Positions 46,178 to 58,909 of a stretch of DNA of 64,000 nucleotides are shown here, piece after piece; the stretch's first letter is position 1, and every line of letters begins with the position of its first letter. The DNA comes from Eutypa lata (lineage: Eukaryota; Ascomycota; Sordariomycetes; Xylariales; Diatrypaceae), in the NCBI GenBank assembly GCA_022661535.1, contig JAKULF010000011.1, positions 2,294,001 through 2,358,000 on the forward strand, read 5' to 3'. Below the pieces are notes generated by a model. The model was given only the letters and a program-made list of their open reading frames with translations, did not search any database and was not told the DNA's origin. The translations under genes and the position numbers were made by a program.

Positions 46178-48657
46178 ATGAACCCCGAACTTCTAGACTC
46201 GAGAGAAGTCATTGACTCTCAAGTCCAAGGAGAACAGGTCGAACAATACAACTCACAACTATGCCAACAATGCCAAGGCTGGAGCCAATGGAGCGGTATT
46301 GACAAATATGAAACCCCGATGCAGTATGATGTAAGTTACCGTGATCTCTTGCGCAACGATCATTGTCTGGTCTGTAAGTGTGTCCTTGGAGTGATAAATG
46401 TCCGTATCCAATGGTCTACACCAGTACAAGACATACAAGAATCAGAAATCCTAATTAGAATCTCTGGTCCTTTCTACCTTGATCAATTTGTGTCTAGTCA
46501 GACTAGCCAGTACAGAATAGACTCGTTGGACACAACACACATAACTATCCCATTATGGGTACAGTTAGAAGTTGAAATTCATAGGGATGAGCGAGTATTA
46601 TCTCAAGGGGACCTAGGAAACGGGAAGGACTCCCCATTTCAAACACCCAAAAGACCCCCTCCAATCATTACGTCGACTCCTCAACTCCGCGCATACTACG
46701 TAAAGGGGGGAACCCCGCAGCTGTGTGACCTTAAACATTGGGAGGAGCCATACTTCAAGGTACAAACCTTGAGAGAATGGATTCGGAACTGCCAAACCTG
46801 TCACGGGGGTCACTGTTCTAGTACATCTCGCAGAGGTAAGCTATCAACAGTATTAAAATTACATAGCTTATACAGCGTCTCACAGTTTTATAGCTCATAT
46901 GCCATTGGGTTTCAGAGTCATCGACACTGAATACATGAACATTAGACAGGAGAACGACCCCGCGAGTTTCGCTGCATTGAGCTACATGTGGGCTAGCAGT
47001 GGAAGTTCCAATGACATTCGACTTGAAACCGGCAATGTCAGGGAATTTGAACTTCCAGGAGGTCTTATCACCACTTCACTTCCAGGTATTATTTCAGATG
47101 CGATATCACTATGTAAAGACCTCGGGGAGCGGTATCTATGGATAGATCGACTTTGCATTGTCCAGGACGATGAGAATTTGAAACGAGGCCAGATTTCAGC
47201 CATGGACACAATATACCGTTCGGCGGCGTTTACCATTGTCGCAGCCTTGAATGATCGTACCGGTTTCGGACTTCCAGGCTACAACAACCGGCCTAGGGCC
47301 CAGTATAGTTCTTGGTTCAGGCGGCCCCTTAGTCCCGAAGTTGAAGCACGCGGCGTTCACCCAAACGGGATCGAAGCTATAGTCAACGCTTCATCGTGGA
47401 ACAAGGGGGGATGGACCTTTCAAGAAAGGATCCTTTCCAGAATATGTCTGTTTATCACGGAGTATCAAGCCATTTTTGAATGTTCTGGGGGTACCGTAGA
47501 AGAGGAACTCACATGGACTGCTAGCAATCCAGTTCGACTCGTTGAAGGCTCTATTCAGTCTATCTCCACACCGCTACAAACAATTGAGGAGCCCGAGCAT
47601 GCAGGTGTAATAGCTGGTACCCGCCAGGTACAGATTAGGGATAAGACCCGAGGAGTTCCTCACTACGACGCTGAATCTTGAGACTTACTGTTGTTGGATC
47701 GAAAAATACAGCGCACGCCAACTGTCATTTGGGGCTGACATAATTAACGCCTTTAGTGGCGTTGCTAACGTCCTAAATGAAGCCTTTGGCACGGCCATGG
47801 TTTATGGGTTGCCCGAGAAATACATGGCGCAGTGTCTCATGTGGAGATGCTATGGCCCACTTGCCAGACGAGGGGAGATGGCTCAGATCCCCAGCTGGAG
47901 CTGGGCATCTTGCCTCAACGTTGTGGATTATCATTTGGGAATAAGAGTGGATAATATTGACCTTACTAACATTGCTAGTATTGTTATGTTTTATATTCAA
48001 GATCCAGATAAGGGCCTCAGGAAGCTCCACACGGAGGATCGTTGGGTAGAGGAGGTCGCGAGGATCGAGGATGTCGCAACGCAGACAGAGCTCCCTGCAA
48101 TGGAGGCTCGGAGGCCCGGATTATCGGGGAGATATTTGAAATGGATGCCGGGGGATTGGAGAACCAACGAGATTTGGAGGGGATGCCCTCAGAACCCATG
48201 GGAGGTAGCAGCCCGCGCAGCACTCGACCCAGATGCGCTAAAAATCGCTACTATCTTTCCCGGGGCACTTGTATTCAACACGACTGTTGCTTCGCTTAAG
48301 ATGAGAATGGATATTCCACATACCGAAGGGGCGGGAATAGCATTATATAGTCACGAGGGAAACAGAGTGGGGGTCATCAACCCAACCAGCCGTGAGTGGA
48401 TCGAGGCCCGACATGACTCGGAAGGAAATGGGAGGCTATTTGACTACATTGTGATAAGTGGGTTTCTCGAGTCGCTGGGGATGAGAAAATGGCAGGTTAT
48501 AAGGAGGAACCATAATGAATCGTGGTATCTCAATGTCATAATGGTCGAGCGACTGCCTTGTAAGCCCTATGTTGTGCGGAGGATTGATGTTGGAAAGGTT
48601 TGGACTTATCAATGGAAGGATTGTAATCCTCGATGGGAAACAGTTGTTTTATGTTAA
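46178..48657 (+). CDS. HET-domain protein (frame maintained only with a 34 nt intron)
   Basis: Exon 46178-46835 (Cys-rich start: CQQCQGW, CLVCKCVLG) joins across a 58 nt intron to 46894 onwards: PLGFRVIDTEYM, ASFAALSYMW, RYLWIDRLCIVQDDE, MDTIYRSAAFTIVAAL, GWTFQERILSRICLF. These are the HET domain blocks. The frame then ends in TGA at 47679-47681, while the continuing family sequence (LETYCCWIEKYSARQLSFGA, IPSWSWASC) is in the next frame. Removing 47605-47638 (GTGTAA..ATTAG, 34 nt) restores one 795-aa frame. Either this is an unusually short intron or the gene carries a frameshift and is a pseudogene. HET proteins act in fungal cell death after non-self recognition; the partner is unknown. Confidence 0.75.
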
Positions 48658-50625
48658 GGTGGAATTCTGTTACTTTGTTCTTCCCATATGAGTCCACTTT
48701 TACCTACTGGATAATGGCCCCTGGTGAGAATTCATAACTACCTATAGAAATGAGGATTCAATAGAGGTCCATGCGGCCCAACTTCGTCCATGGCTTCAGG
48801 TCGCAAAAAGCAATCGCCGAAATCCCAGGAGGCGGAGACTTAAGTTAAAGAAAAGACTCCATCTTGGACTCGAGAAAGGATCGGGCGTCCAAACGTTATT
48901 AGTTTGAACGCTCATTATGGCTTATCTTCCTACACTCCAGCATGAAAGTGTATTGCGCAATCATTCTATTTACTAGCATAATAGCTGCGCATACTTTGGC
49001 CTCCTAGGGGTTGTGAGAAAAGAAGCAAATGAGGTTACAACCTGTAAATGCCAGTTGAAGACCAGGAAATCTCTAAGAGGGACTCAACGCTCAGTGGCCC
49101 CAAATACAAGGTCAAGGATAGTAAGGATAACATACATAAGTTCTGTCAGACAATATGGCAGTTTAGGGTGAAAAGGGGCGTTACTAACTTGCCGAAAACT
49201 CTCTATGTCGATAACATATAATAGAACCATTAACATATATTAACCTGAACTCTCCATGGAGTTAGCCCCTTATCTAGGCAGGATGCGTAGCAGCTGGCCT
49301 GGTAGGTCACCTGAGCTTCCGTTATAATCTACGCCTTATATATTGACGGGCTAGTTTGACAGTCCAAGTTATATATTAATAAGTTGGGCTGTCTTGGGGT
49401 CGTTTCCAGGTATTCGAAAATATACTATTATATTCTCAACAATTTTCGTCGATAACCTGTGGCTACATGGGTCAATACCTGGACACGAATGCTTAAATAA
49501 CAAACGCATCTAACATTTATATTTCTCTATTTGACGTGAGAGTTCCAATGTTATTGGTTGCTACACCTGTTAAATCGCCCAACTTTCTACATAACATAAT
49601 ATCTAGTCCACCAGACTATAACGCCGAGCATGGACTCACTTGAAGACGTCATTTTCTATTGCGCTCTTTCGTTAAAGAGGATGACAGAAGGAGAAGGCCA
49701 ACTTCAAACTCCGTAGGTAGGTAGGATAGAATATATACAGAAGAGGTGCATCGGTACATAACCCTAGCAAGCCAACTAGCAGAGATTGGGAGCACCATTC
49801 ACGAATGAAGATAGGACGTCTTTTCCTATCGAAACGAGAGCTGACGGCCCATTAATGATATCCAAACCAATAATTTAAAGTTCCAGGCTCCTTGTTTCCA
49901 AATGCTTCCAATCTATTTAGCATGCTTGTTCGTTCGTCTGTGTATTATATACTTCTATCGGCTGCGGTTGTTCATTTACCTCCGCAGTTACAATCGTATG
50001 GCAAGCACATTTTATTTTAGATTATAGCTCTCGTCACCACGTTCACCGGAGAAACACACTCTAAATCGAAGAAAGCAGTTGCTTTTACTTGATGGTACAA
50101 GGAAGCCACTTGAGTTTAGCTAGGTGAGCTTTTCCTCTCATCACCCCCATCTATAGTAGCTTAAAAGTAGCTAAGTTTAAGTCCGTTACCGACCTGGTAT
50201 GCAAGAAGTAGGTAGGTAGGTAAGTAGAAGAGAAGAAGAAGAAAAACAGCTCCTAGACCCAACCCAAATAGAGCACACGTACACACACACACTGCCAAAG
50301 TCAAAGGCACTTAATGATACACCCATATAGCCAGCCAGTCACCCCACAAACAAACAAACAAACAAGCAACCAAGCCAAAAGCCAAAAGCCCCCAGTGTGG
50401 GGGGTATGAACGGAATTATGTATGTGTATATATAGATATGAACGCCGTGGTTTTTGATCATCAAAGTATTAACAGACAACATTATGCGGGGGTGAGGGGG
50501 TGAGGGGGAAAGTAAGGGGATAGTGGAAAGGGGGGTATCCAAAGAAGTTCGTGGTGATGCATGATGTCGATGTCGAAGTTATTCATGTCTCTTTTGCTTT
50601 TTCTTTTCTTTTATATCTCGTTGCG
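48658..50625. other. Intergenic, 2.0 kb
   Basis: No gene recognised. Short TAGGTAGG-type tandem motifs (about 49713-49724 and 50211-50222) and a CAAA tandem (about 50346-50364) occur. Confidence 0.5.
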
Positions 50626-53303
50626 TCACCGGGGAGGAGGCGGGCTCAAAGCGCTGGGGCTCCTGAGAGGCGCTACTGCTCCGGGTCCTGACCCTGCTCC
50701 CGCTCCCGCTCCACCACCACCTCCCTGAGCGCGTTTCATGGCCCTCAGTTCGTCTTCGACCTTCCGTCGAGCCATATGTTCCGCCTAGTGAGTGAGATAC
50801 GTGTTAGTTATATAATCTATATAACGATTCGGATAGGTGGTGAGGCAAGATGGCAACGACAACAAGAACATAAAAATATACATACCCTCAGCTGCTCCTC
50901 GTACTTCTTCCTCTCGGCCCGCAAGCCCGTCCGATACTGCTCGGTAAGGTAACTCGTGCGGGGGGCGCCGCCAGGCGACAGCGGCATAGCGTTGCCGCTC
51001 TTCAGCCTCTCGTTGTCGAGCTCGTCCTGCAGGGTCTCGCGGTCCCTCCGCAGCCTAGCGATCTCGGCGCCGAGGCGCTCCTCGACGTCGGTGGCGGCCT
51101 CGCGGGTGGCGCGCTCGAGCTCGGCGCCGTTACGCTCGCGCTCGTCGCGGAGGCGGGCCCGCTCGGCCGTGACCTTGTCGAGCTCGGCCTCGAGGCCGCG
51201 GATCTTCTTCTCGTACTCGAGGGACTGCTGCACGACGTCCGTGAGGTCCTTGGCCGTGCCCCTAAGCTCCTTCTCCAGCGCGTCGATGCGGTTCTTCATC
51301 TTGGCGCCCTCGCCCGAGTCGTACAAGGCGGCCGCTTCCGCTGCCCGCTCCTTCCTACTGCCGTAGGCGCCGTCCAGCTCCGCCTTGGCGAGCGCCGCCT
51401 CCATCTTCAGCTCCGCCACCATGTTCGTCACCTCTGTGAGCTCGCCCTGCTTCGTCTCGATATCCTTCTGTCTGCTCGCTGCCTCGGCTTGCTTCTCCTC
51501 CGCTGCTTGCTCCGCTGCCTCCTTGGCAGCATTGACCTCCTGGAGCTGCGCGGTGATGGCTTCGATGTTGGCGTCGGCCGCAGCTAGTCGGGGTTGCACT
51601 TCTCTTAGATTGGCCTCGAGAGCTGCGATCTTTTGGTTGCGTTCCCTGAGAGCCGCCTGTGCCTCGTCGATGATGCCAGCTTCCTCGGAGTGGTTCCGCT
51701 GCATATTGTTGAGATCTTCGAGGGCTTGTGACAATTCGGCGCGGATCATGTCAGTCTCCCTCTCGGTGTTCATGAGTGACACTTGAGTCTGCTCTAGCTC
51801 TTCAACTTTAGCCCTATAGGCTTCGTCCTTCTCGGAGTCCGATCTGCTGTTCAGCTCACGTTGCTGCTTGATCTGGCGCTTCAGAACCCCCTTTTGCTCT
51901 TGCAGGCCAGTCGCCTGTCCATAGAGCCATTGTACTCGGGCCGCGAAGGCTGTAAGAGAATATGGCTCCTCTGCGTCAAAGGATTCGCCCTCAGACACAT
52001 CATCCTCGTCAACTTCCATACCCTTGTCTAATCGGGCCTTCCGCCGCTCTAATTTCTGTTGACGGATATTGGCATATCCTGACTGAATGACGCCCCACAG
52101 CCCTATCAGAATTTTGTCGGATTGGTCGCCCATTGGGTTATTTGCGGAATTCGAATTGCTTAAACTCTCACCAAGCGTATAAAGTCCATTCTCTAGATAA
52201 TCCAGATGGCTTCCGATCATATCGCCCGGTTCGAGCTGGCCGGATGGTGGAGCTCTGTAGTTTTCGTTCCTCTCTGGATCCGCACTCATAATCTGTTGCC
52301 GTAGTTGATTGTTTAACCTCTCTAGCTTAACCTCTGTGTCTGTAATAAGCTTGTACTGATTAGAGCCACCCCCTCTGAAGCCGTCGAGTTCTGAGGCGAG
52401 TGCATCCATTTGCGCTCGTAGCCGATCATTGTCGTCGCGTAATTTCTCATTTTCTTCTGTTAGATGCCTATTCTGTTCACGACCCGGTGACTTAGCCGGG
52501 ATTTCCAAAGGGTTCGTTTGTGGTACTCCGGGTCCGAAAAGATCCATTTGATCAAAAGACTGATATAAACTGCCCTGATCAAAGATGAAGAAATCATCCA
52601 CAGGTTCTAGGCTGTTCCGGCCGTTGGATGTTGTATACATGCTCTCGGGGCTAGCGGGAACGCCGTTCACTAGAGGGACCTTGGGTGCTGCTGGGGTACT
52701 CGGTTTTTTGGATTTTTTATGTGCGAATTGCAATATGCCTGCTGTATGCTCTAATAATCTCCTCTGCGGTTCCATTGCGCGTTTCTCAAGTGACCGTAAT
52801 TCGGCAGCTAAGTCATCGCATTTCTTCTGGGTTGCTTCGCGTTCGGCCTCGGCTTCCCGTGCGGCATCGCTGTCTGAGTGGGATCGGCCCCCCAATAGAC
52901 TCCTTCGTGCGCCATCGGATTTTCCTGTAGAGTACAGCTTGGACATAGATATGGCGGCATCGCGATACTTGGATTGAATGGCAAGATTAGAGCGCGTCTG
53001 CTCTATCCGTTGATTGAGAGCCTGGCATCGCTTTTTTAAGGCGTCAACTTCCTCCTGTGCTAGGATCTGGAATTCCTTGCTGTCGAGTATAGCGGTTTCA
53101 GTGAGGAGGTGTACTTGAACTGAATCTTTGAGGTCGACTAAGGGGGGCTGAGCAAATCGCGTGTTATTCTGTCCGAAACTGTTGGAGCTATCATGGCTGT
53201 AGAGACCCCTTGTCGACGGTCTACTAGGTGTCGGAGAGGGACGTAGCGCTTGCGGGATTCCAGCATCGAAGCTGTTCTGGTCCCGATGGGCGTAACCGTT
53301 CAT
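50626..53303 (-). CDS. uds1: Uds1-domain (up-regulated during septation) coiled-coil protein
   Basis: Exons 53303-50886 and 50784-50626 with a 101 nt intron (GTATGT..CACTAG) give 858 aa. The Uds1 domain spans residues about 58-125 (LKDSVQVHLLTETAILDSKE, ILAQEEVDALKKRCQALNQR, KYRDAAISMSKLYS). A Ser/Pro-rich linker follows. From about residue 290 to the end the protein is mostly heptad coiled coil (LTEENEKLRDDNDRLRAQMD, then a long E/A/L/R/Q-rich part). The second exon ends in a Gly/Ala/Pro-rich tail. In fission yeast the namesake is induced at septation. A scaffold role at septa or the cortex is an inference from the family name and coiled coil. Confidence 0.85.
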
Positions 53304-55059
53304 CTTGGTGTAATTCTGGACTGTTGCCCTCTGAGTGTCACAGCATTATAGAATGCAATTACCCAACCAACCCCAATCGATGCTCGTGACACTTGGAAAC
53401 TATATTGGCTTATAGAATTGTCGCGCGAATGGATATGTCGTGTCCTTCTATAATTCACTAAAATAGTTGTCGACGATGTATCCAAAAAGTCGAACAAAGG
53501 GCTAGGAATAAGTCAAGGTTGTCTCAATTTCGACGGAGACTTGCAGGATTTCAACAAACGTAGCCCAACTAGTATCTATGTACGTATGTTAGACAAGAGG
53601 GAGGAGACTGTAAGAGGATATAATGCGTATGAGGTATGACGAGGGGGAAGGATGAAAAAGTCGCAGGCTGGTGATGGTGTTGTATGTATGAGAAGAAAAG
53701 TAGTAAGTATTGTGTATATTATTACAGATGTAGAGGTAGACCAGAAAAGGAGATTTTGCGATTGAGAATAGGATCGCCGCGATGGAAGCAGCGGGAGAGC
53801 CCACTTAGTTTAGCGCGGATATGAACTATATTAGCATGTACGTACGATAATACATACATACATATGCACGTAGCGCGTGTAATTGCGCAGGTGCTGCATG
53901 TGTACGTGTACTCAGCACAGTTTTGGTACCTGAAGAGATAAAAGCCCCAGTCAACAGGCCAATAACAGTTGTTTATTTTAAGCTCCCAGCCGAGCTTAAG
54001 CACCTTTCAGCCACCCTAGGCTCTCCTCTTAACCATTTTGGGGCACGTAATTTTCCAAAAAGTTAATTGAATCTCATACCTCACTCATCTCCACCACCTG
54101 CACGCCAGCACGCAACTTCGCGGCTGGGGAAATAATAGGCGCCGTACACCCCTCGCCTCGCCGCCCTTGGGTTGTATTCCGTCCCCTAAAATATCCGGTA
54201 CCTTACAGTAGGGTTGCATATAGGCATATGGCATAGTTGTTCCTAGTTATGTACATATAACTATGCTGCTGCATATGGAATCTGGGGCTGTGAGACGTCT
54301 ATTGCCACGCTTACTAATTATTCTACGTGTCTTGTCTAACATTGAATTCGAATCCATCACATCACAACTGTTGGCTTAGATCCTATTCTTGTCTCATGTA
54401 GGCACCATCCTCATCGTGTCACATCATGTTAGCGATTCGTATGTTGGTAGATTACTATGCGATATTGTCAACACATTGCGGGTATTTGCGTGTTAGAACG
54501 GGCTTGGTTAACCACTGCAGCACATGTATGTATGTGTGGCCATATAACATGTAACTCAAATATCTCTAAACACTTTGCCATATTATTGGTAAAATGTGAT
54601 CAATACGTACGTATAGATGTGTATAGATAGACTTTATTACACGATTGAGGAAGGGTAGGATTCTACGTGAAGTATTAGACGCGAGGGGACATGATATTTG
54701 TGGCTGAGCATGGCTGCCGATGCTCGGCTGTTACACTATTTCGCAACAAATAACCTATTTTGATCCTCGGGTCGCTCAGCCCACATCACCGGGACATGAT
54801 GCTTCTAAATATGTATGTGATGTTGCTTTTGAGTTTCGTCTAATGATTGTCCCTGGGAGCAGACTAGGTATTTGAGTCGCACACGGCTATGACGGGAGCA
54901 GAGGGGGCCGAGAATAAGAAAGAAACTTCATCCGCAATCCACGGGTGGTCTCCCATCCGATCTGGGGACGGCCAATTATAGAGTCAAGAATAGCTAGGTA
55001 GCCTAGTATATTATTATCACATTTTTCCGTGGTTGTTATCCATAGCTGTAGTTACTTTG
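53304..55059. other. Intergenic, 1.8 kb
   Basis: 5' flank of the Uds1 gene and 3' flank of dsc2. It holds a short 5S-rRNA-like stretch on the minus strand (about 54940-54967). No protein gene was recognised. Confidence 0.5.
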
Positions 55060-55947
55060 TTAAATCGCCCCCCTGAACTGATCCATTATCTGCTGCCCCA
55101 TCGTCCTGCGCCTTCCTCCATCGCCCTCTGGTTGACTCTGCACCCCGCTAGCCGTGACGGCAGATGTACTCTCTCCCTCCAACCGTCTCCTCAGCCCCTC
55201 GAATTCCTCGCTTCTCCTCGGGGTTCTCACGCCAACAATCCAACCGGGTATCCGCCAACGGGTCAGGGACCGGGGCAGGATTTCCATTCTCCATGCGTAG
55301 CCCACAACCCAGCCCGTGAACGCCCCGAGCACGGACCCGGGCCACTGCGACAGCGCCAGCTGAATGGCAAGCAGGTATCTGTAGGACTTATCCGAAAACG
55401 TGAGGCCTTGGTATTGGCCGTCCGCCTGCGGGGTCGTCGACGTGGCGATCTTGTACTTGTATAGATGGGGTATCATGGCATGATATTGAGCTAAGACAGC
55501 GAATATGATCGGCGTCGGTCCGGCTGGTAGATAGTTGAACAAGCCAAAGGTTAAAGGTCGTAGGAACAATGCCAGGGTGACAGGGGGCAGGACACTGGTG
55601 AAGGCCGAAGTGACGAGCACAAATGTCTGTAGCAACACCAACGTCTGTCAGCAACGTGTTGACCACGATCAAAAAGGTCAAGAAACCCTTACCGCATATT
55701 TCCTAGGTCCCCACATTCTCTCAACACCCCTCATATGGTACAGCGTCATAGCCGCAAACAAGACCTCGGACGAATTCGTGTAGCACAGTTGGTAGATGAG
55801 GGCCCGCCATAGCTGGTGGAAGCGCCAGACGTGAAGGTCGACGAGGATGTAGAAGTAATGTTTGATATCCAGCAAACTAGCAGCTATCGACATGCCAACA
55901 AGGCCGTAGACCAAGGTGCGCGTCACCGGCGCATTAGTGAAAGACAT
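55060..55947 (-). CDS. dsc2: DSC E3 ubiquitin ligase complex subunit 2 (rhomboid-like)
   Basis: Exons 55947-55693 and 55626-55060 with a 66 nt intron (GTAAGG..CTACAG) give 273 aa. Rhomboid/Derlin-like membrane helices: SFTNAPVTRTLVYGLVGM, HYFYILVDLHVWRFHQLWRA, LCYTNSSEVLFAAMTLYHMR, ERMWGPRKYATFVLVTSAFT and NYLPAGPTPIIFAVLAQYHA. No rhomboid protease Ser/His dyad is visible, as expected for a pseudoprotease. The C-terminal cytosolic tail ends GGRRRTMGQQIMDQFRG; I see no UBA domain. In fungi the Golgi/endosomal DSC complex ubiquitinates membrane proteins and is needed for SREBP cleavage and hypoxic growth. Assignment rests on strong recall of the DscB-type sequence. Confidence 0.85.
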
Positions 55948-57771
55948 TGCGGCGTCGTGAGTCTGTCGGTGTTATCGGCTCATTGCCCGTTCGCTTCGGT
56001 GACAGCGCCTAGAGCTAGCTATCTTACGTAGTCTTCGGTGCGCAACCCCGCCAAGCCAGGTGGATAACTGTCCTCGACTTTAAAAGTCGAGCTAGTGTGG
56101 CCTAGATAGCCTATAATAGACACGAGAGACCGTAGGCGTCTTTCTGTTTAGATTTTGGGAAGTGGAAGGTTGTTTGGTTGTGAGCGAGGGTTTGGGGTGC
56201 CAGGTGGTCTTTTCCACTGTCACTATTGCAACTGGTACGTCAAAGCCCCACCTATAAGGCTGCTAGATATTTAGATAAGCAGTTATATGCATCTTACGGA
56301 ACTTCAGCTACTGCTACCTATCAAAAGTGTATAGCGCAACACAATAGTCTTTATGTAGCTTGTTAACTACCTACCTACATATGTAAGAAGGGTGAAAGTG
56401 AGCTGTGCATTACTAGTTGACAAGGAGATGTTGATTTATCAGTGAGCTTGACAGAGTATAGGGGTGAAAATATGTTTGGTACTGTGTCAGGGTATGAGGG
56501 GTTTGAGGTGAAAACTACGTGAGAAGCTTCGGTAGCAAAGCTCCAGCAAGTTATATACACAAAGGAGTGAGTGAATACCCCTTGAGTTATAATGAAGCAG
56601 TCGCTTTTGGTCATATCTATTCATTGCCAAGCCTTGTAACACACCTTCCACCTGACACGGTGAACCTATTCTTAAGTTGCCAGATGGCCATTCTTGCCAC
56701 AGCAAATATTGTATCAAAGTTCTCGATTGGTGCATTGGAATTCGCCTTTCCTCATAAAGAGAATACATAATATCAAAACAAGTTGGAGTATGTATATCCA
56801 CGAGGTTATATGGCAGTCTAATAACTTTTACGATGCCATTGCACTAGCAATTTTGCTAGGGAAAACGCAAATTGTCTGTCTTTTTACTATTATATATAGA
56901 TGTAAAAAGAACAAAAGAAAGATCACTGGATATAACCCTGAATAAGTAAAGCGGCATATTAGTATTTACCTGTTCATATCATCAGGGGTTGTAAGCCCAA
57001 AGATTAAGTAGGTGTAAAGCTAATCATTGAAGAATGGGAGTAAGAAAAGCGGAAGATATTCAAAATACATGTTTCCGACTGTAAATTCCTCTAAGCATGA
57101 ATAAGGTAAATAAAGGTTTGATCAAACCCGGTTCTAGACAGCTAAACGGCAATGGTTCTTTTAAACGAGAGTATGAGTAGTGTGAATAAGAACAAAGACA
57201 CCAGATCAAGACTTGAAGGGATAGCATACATGACCAACAAGTCTCTATGTCAGAATCAGGTCCATAATGGGCGACAAATTTCAATATGCCGTTAATAGTA
57301 AGCTTACGGTTTCTAGCAATACATAGTAGTAGACTATGAATCCCTAAGATGAACCTGGATCATGGTTGAAAGCTTTAATCATTAATGCAAGAACAGTCAC
57401 CGAGTTACTTCACCAAGTAAATTTGCAAGATCTCACATTGCCGCAACCACATACTGGATTGCTGAGATCTGAAAAAAACACTACTACTTGGAATCAAGAG
57501 GAAGACTTTATCTACGCAGGTGTTGTTTTACCTACATAGCTTTTATGGATTGCATATTGAAAGCATAGGGCTTGTCAATAACAAAGAAAACATTTTGAAA
57601 ACGTACATTAAACTAAAAGCATTAACATAAACTGCTCAATCCTATACTTATTATGGACCGGAAAAAACAAAATTCTTAAGTTAATAAATATGAGAACTTC
57701 GGGGTTTAAAGGCCCAAAACATAAAAAATAAATAAAAAGAATTTAGCATGACTGCAAAAGGAATTACAAGA
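55948..57771. other. Intergenic, 1.8 kb
   Basis: 5' flank of dsc2. Frames such as 56487-56801 (minus) are AT-rich noise. No gene recognised. Confidence 0.5.
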
Positions 57772-57871
57772 TGTTCCCGGCGAGGATTGAACTCGCGATC
57801 TCCGCATGGCTGCTACCCAGAAAAGGGTGAACAATATAAGAGCGATATGCTAACCACTGCACCACGGGAAC
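57772..57871 (-). tRNA. tRNA-Ile(UAU): tRNA-Ile(UAU) with 27 nt intron
   Basis: A cloverleaf folds on the minus strand. The acceptor stem GTTCCCG/CGGGAAC pairs fully, with discriminator A at 57772. The D stem GTGC/GCAT encloses AGTGGTTA. The T arm GCGAG-TTCAATC-CTCGC is perfect. The anticodon loop reads CT-TAT-AA with a 27 nt intron at the canonical 37/38 position. The anticodon stem is weaker (one G-U, one U-U at 31-39). A-box (TGGTGCAGTGG) and B-box (GAGTTCAATCC) promoters are present, and a TTTT follows about 12 nt downstream. The mature tRNA is 73 nt plus CCA. It decodes AUA, usually the rare Ile codon. Confidence 0.78.
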
Positions 57872-58909
57872 TGAATTTTTCAAGTTTTAATTCTTCTCAA
57901 ATAGTAAGCTACAGGGATTCAGCTAAGAGTTTTAACTACACCCTACAGCCGCACCGTCTACTACGTACTTAGACATGTAGGTACTTCGTACGGATGGAGT
58001 AGTTATAGCAAAAGGTACAGGTAACTAAGCCTGGAATGGCTTAGTATAGCTGTAATGGGCTTAGTGAGGGTGTGAGGTTAAAAGAAAGGAGGTCCCCAAG
58101 CTCCCGACCATAACATTTCTGGCCGATACCTAAAATTTCGACGCCTAGCCGAGGGCACCTTTTGTCCTGCTGTCGTCGAATGACATGCAATGGCTTTCTG
58201 TAAGGGATTGTTTAGGTGGTTTTGAGATTACTCAGAACACACAATTTTATGTGTATCCATACTTCCCCGACTATACTTAGCAGGCCAGTGAAATCGAACA
58301 CGGTGATGGTTGGTTACGTACTTGCAAATTGGAAGCTCTGGATGTATGTAAGTATTTGATACGTCTCGTACTCTCTAATGAATATCTACATGTAGTTAGC
58401 TCTGGCTAGCATACAAGTAAGTATTTTGGTATAGCTATAGGACTATACTTCGTAGCTCGACTGGGATTTCCTTTGTCGTAAATAGATGTATAGACAATAC
58501 AATGTCTGCGTAGGCTCTAGTTAGAGGAAGATGTTGATATTTCCATTGCATGCATGTGGCAAAGCCCTTTTATTCATACACGGTACGTATCGTACTAGTC
58601 ATACCCAAAAAGGGAAAAGCGTGGTACTTTTAGACTTAGACTTTATTATAATTGGTCACATGTTTATCAGTCTGGCATCATTTCAGCTGTAGTTCACCTA
58701 GCTCCGCCTCACCATATTCGTTGCACATTGTCGTCAGCGTGTTATGAAGCACAAAATCTAGTTGTTATTTTCATTATAGATCAATTGTCATTCTTTAAAG
58801 CTTATAGAAAATCCTTCTTTAATTTTTTGTCTTCAAGTTATAACTACCCTACCTGTGGCGACGTGATACTTATCGGTTGCAACCCACCTTCTCTATCGCA
58901 GCAAGCACC
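57872..58909. other. Intergenic, 1.0 kb
   Basis: 5' flank of the tRNA gene and of the prenyltransferase gene. No gene or repeat recognised. Confidence 0.5.

Noticed and set aside
47679..47681. TGA taken as the true end of the second HET protein
   Set aside because: Clear HET-family sequence continues for about 320 codons in the next frame, so this stop is treated as intronic-shift or lesion-derived.
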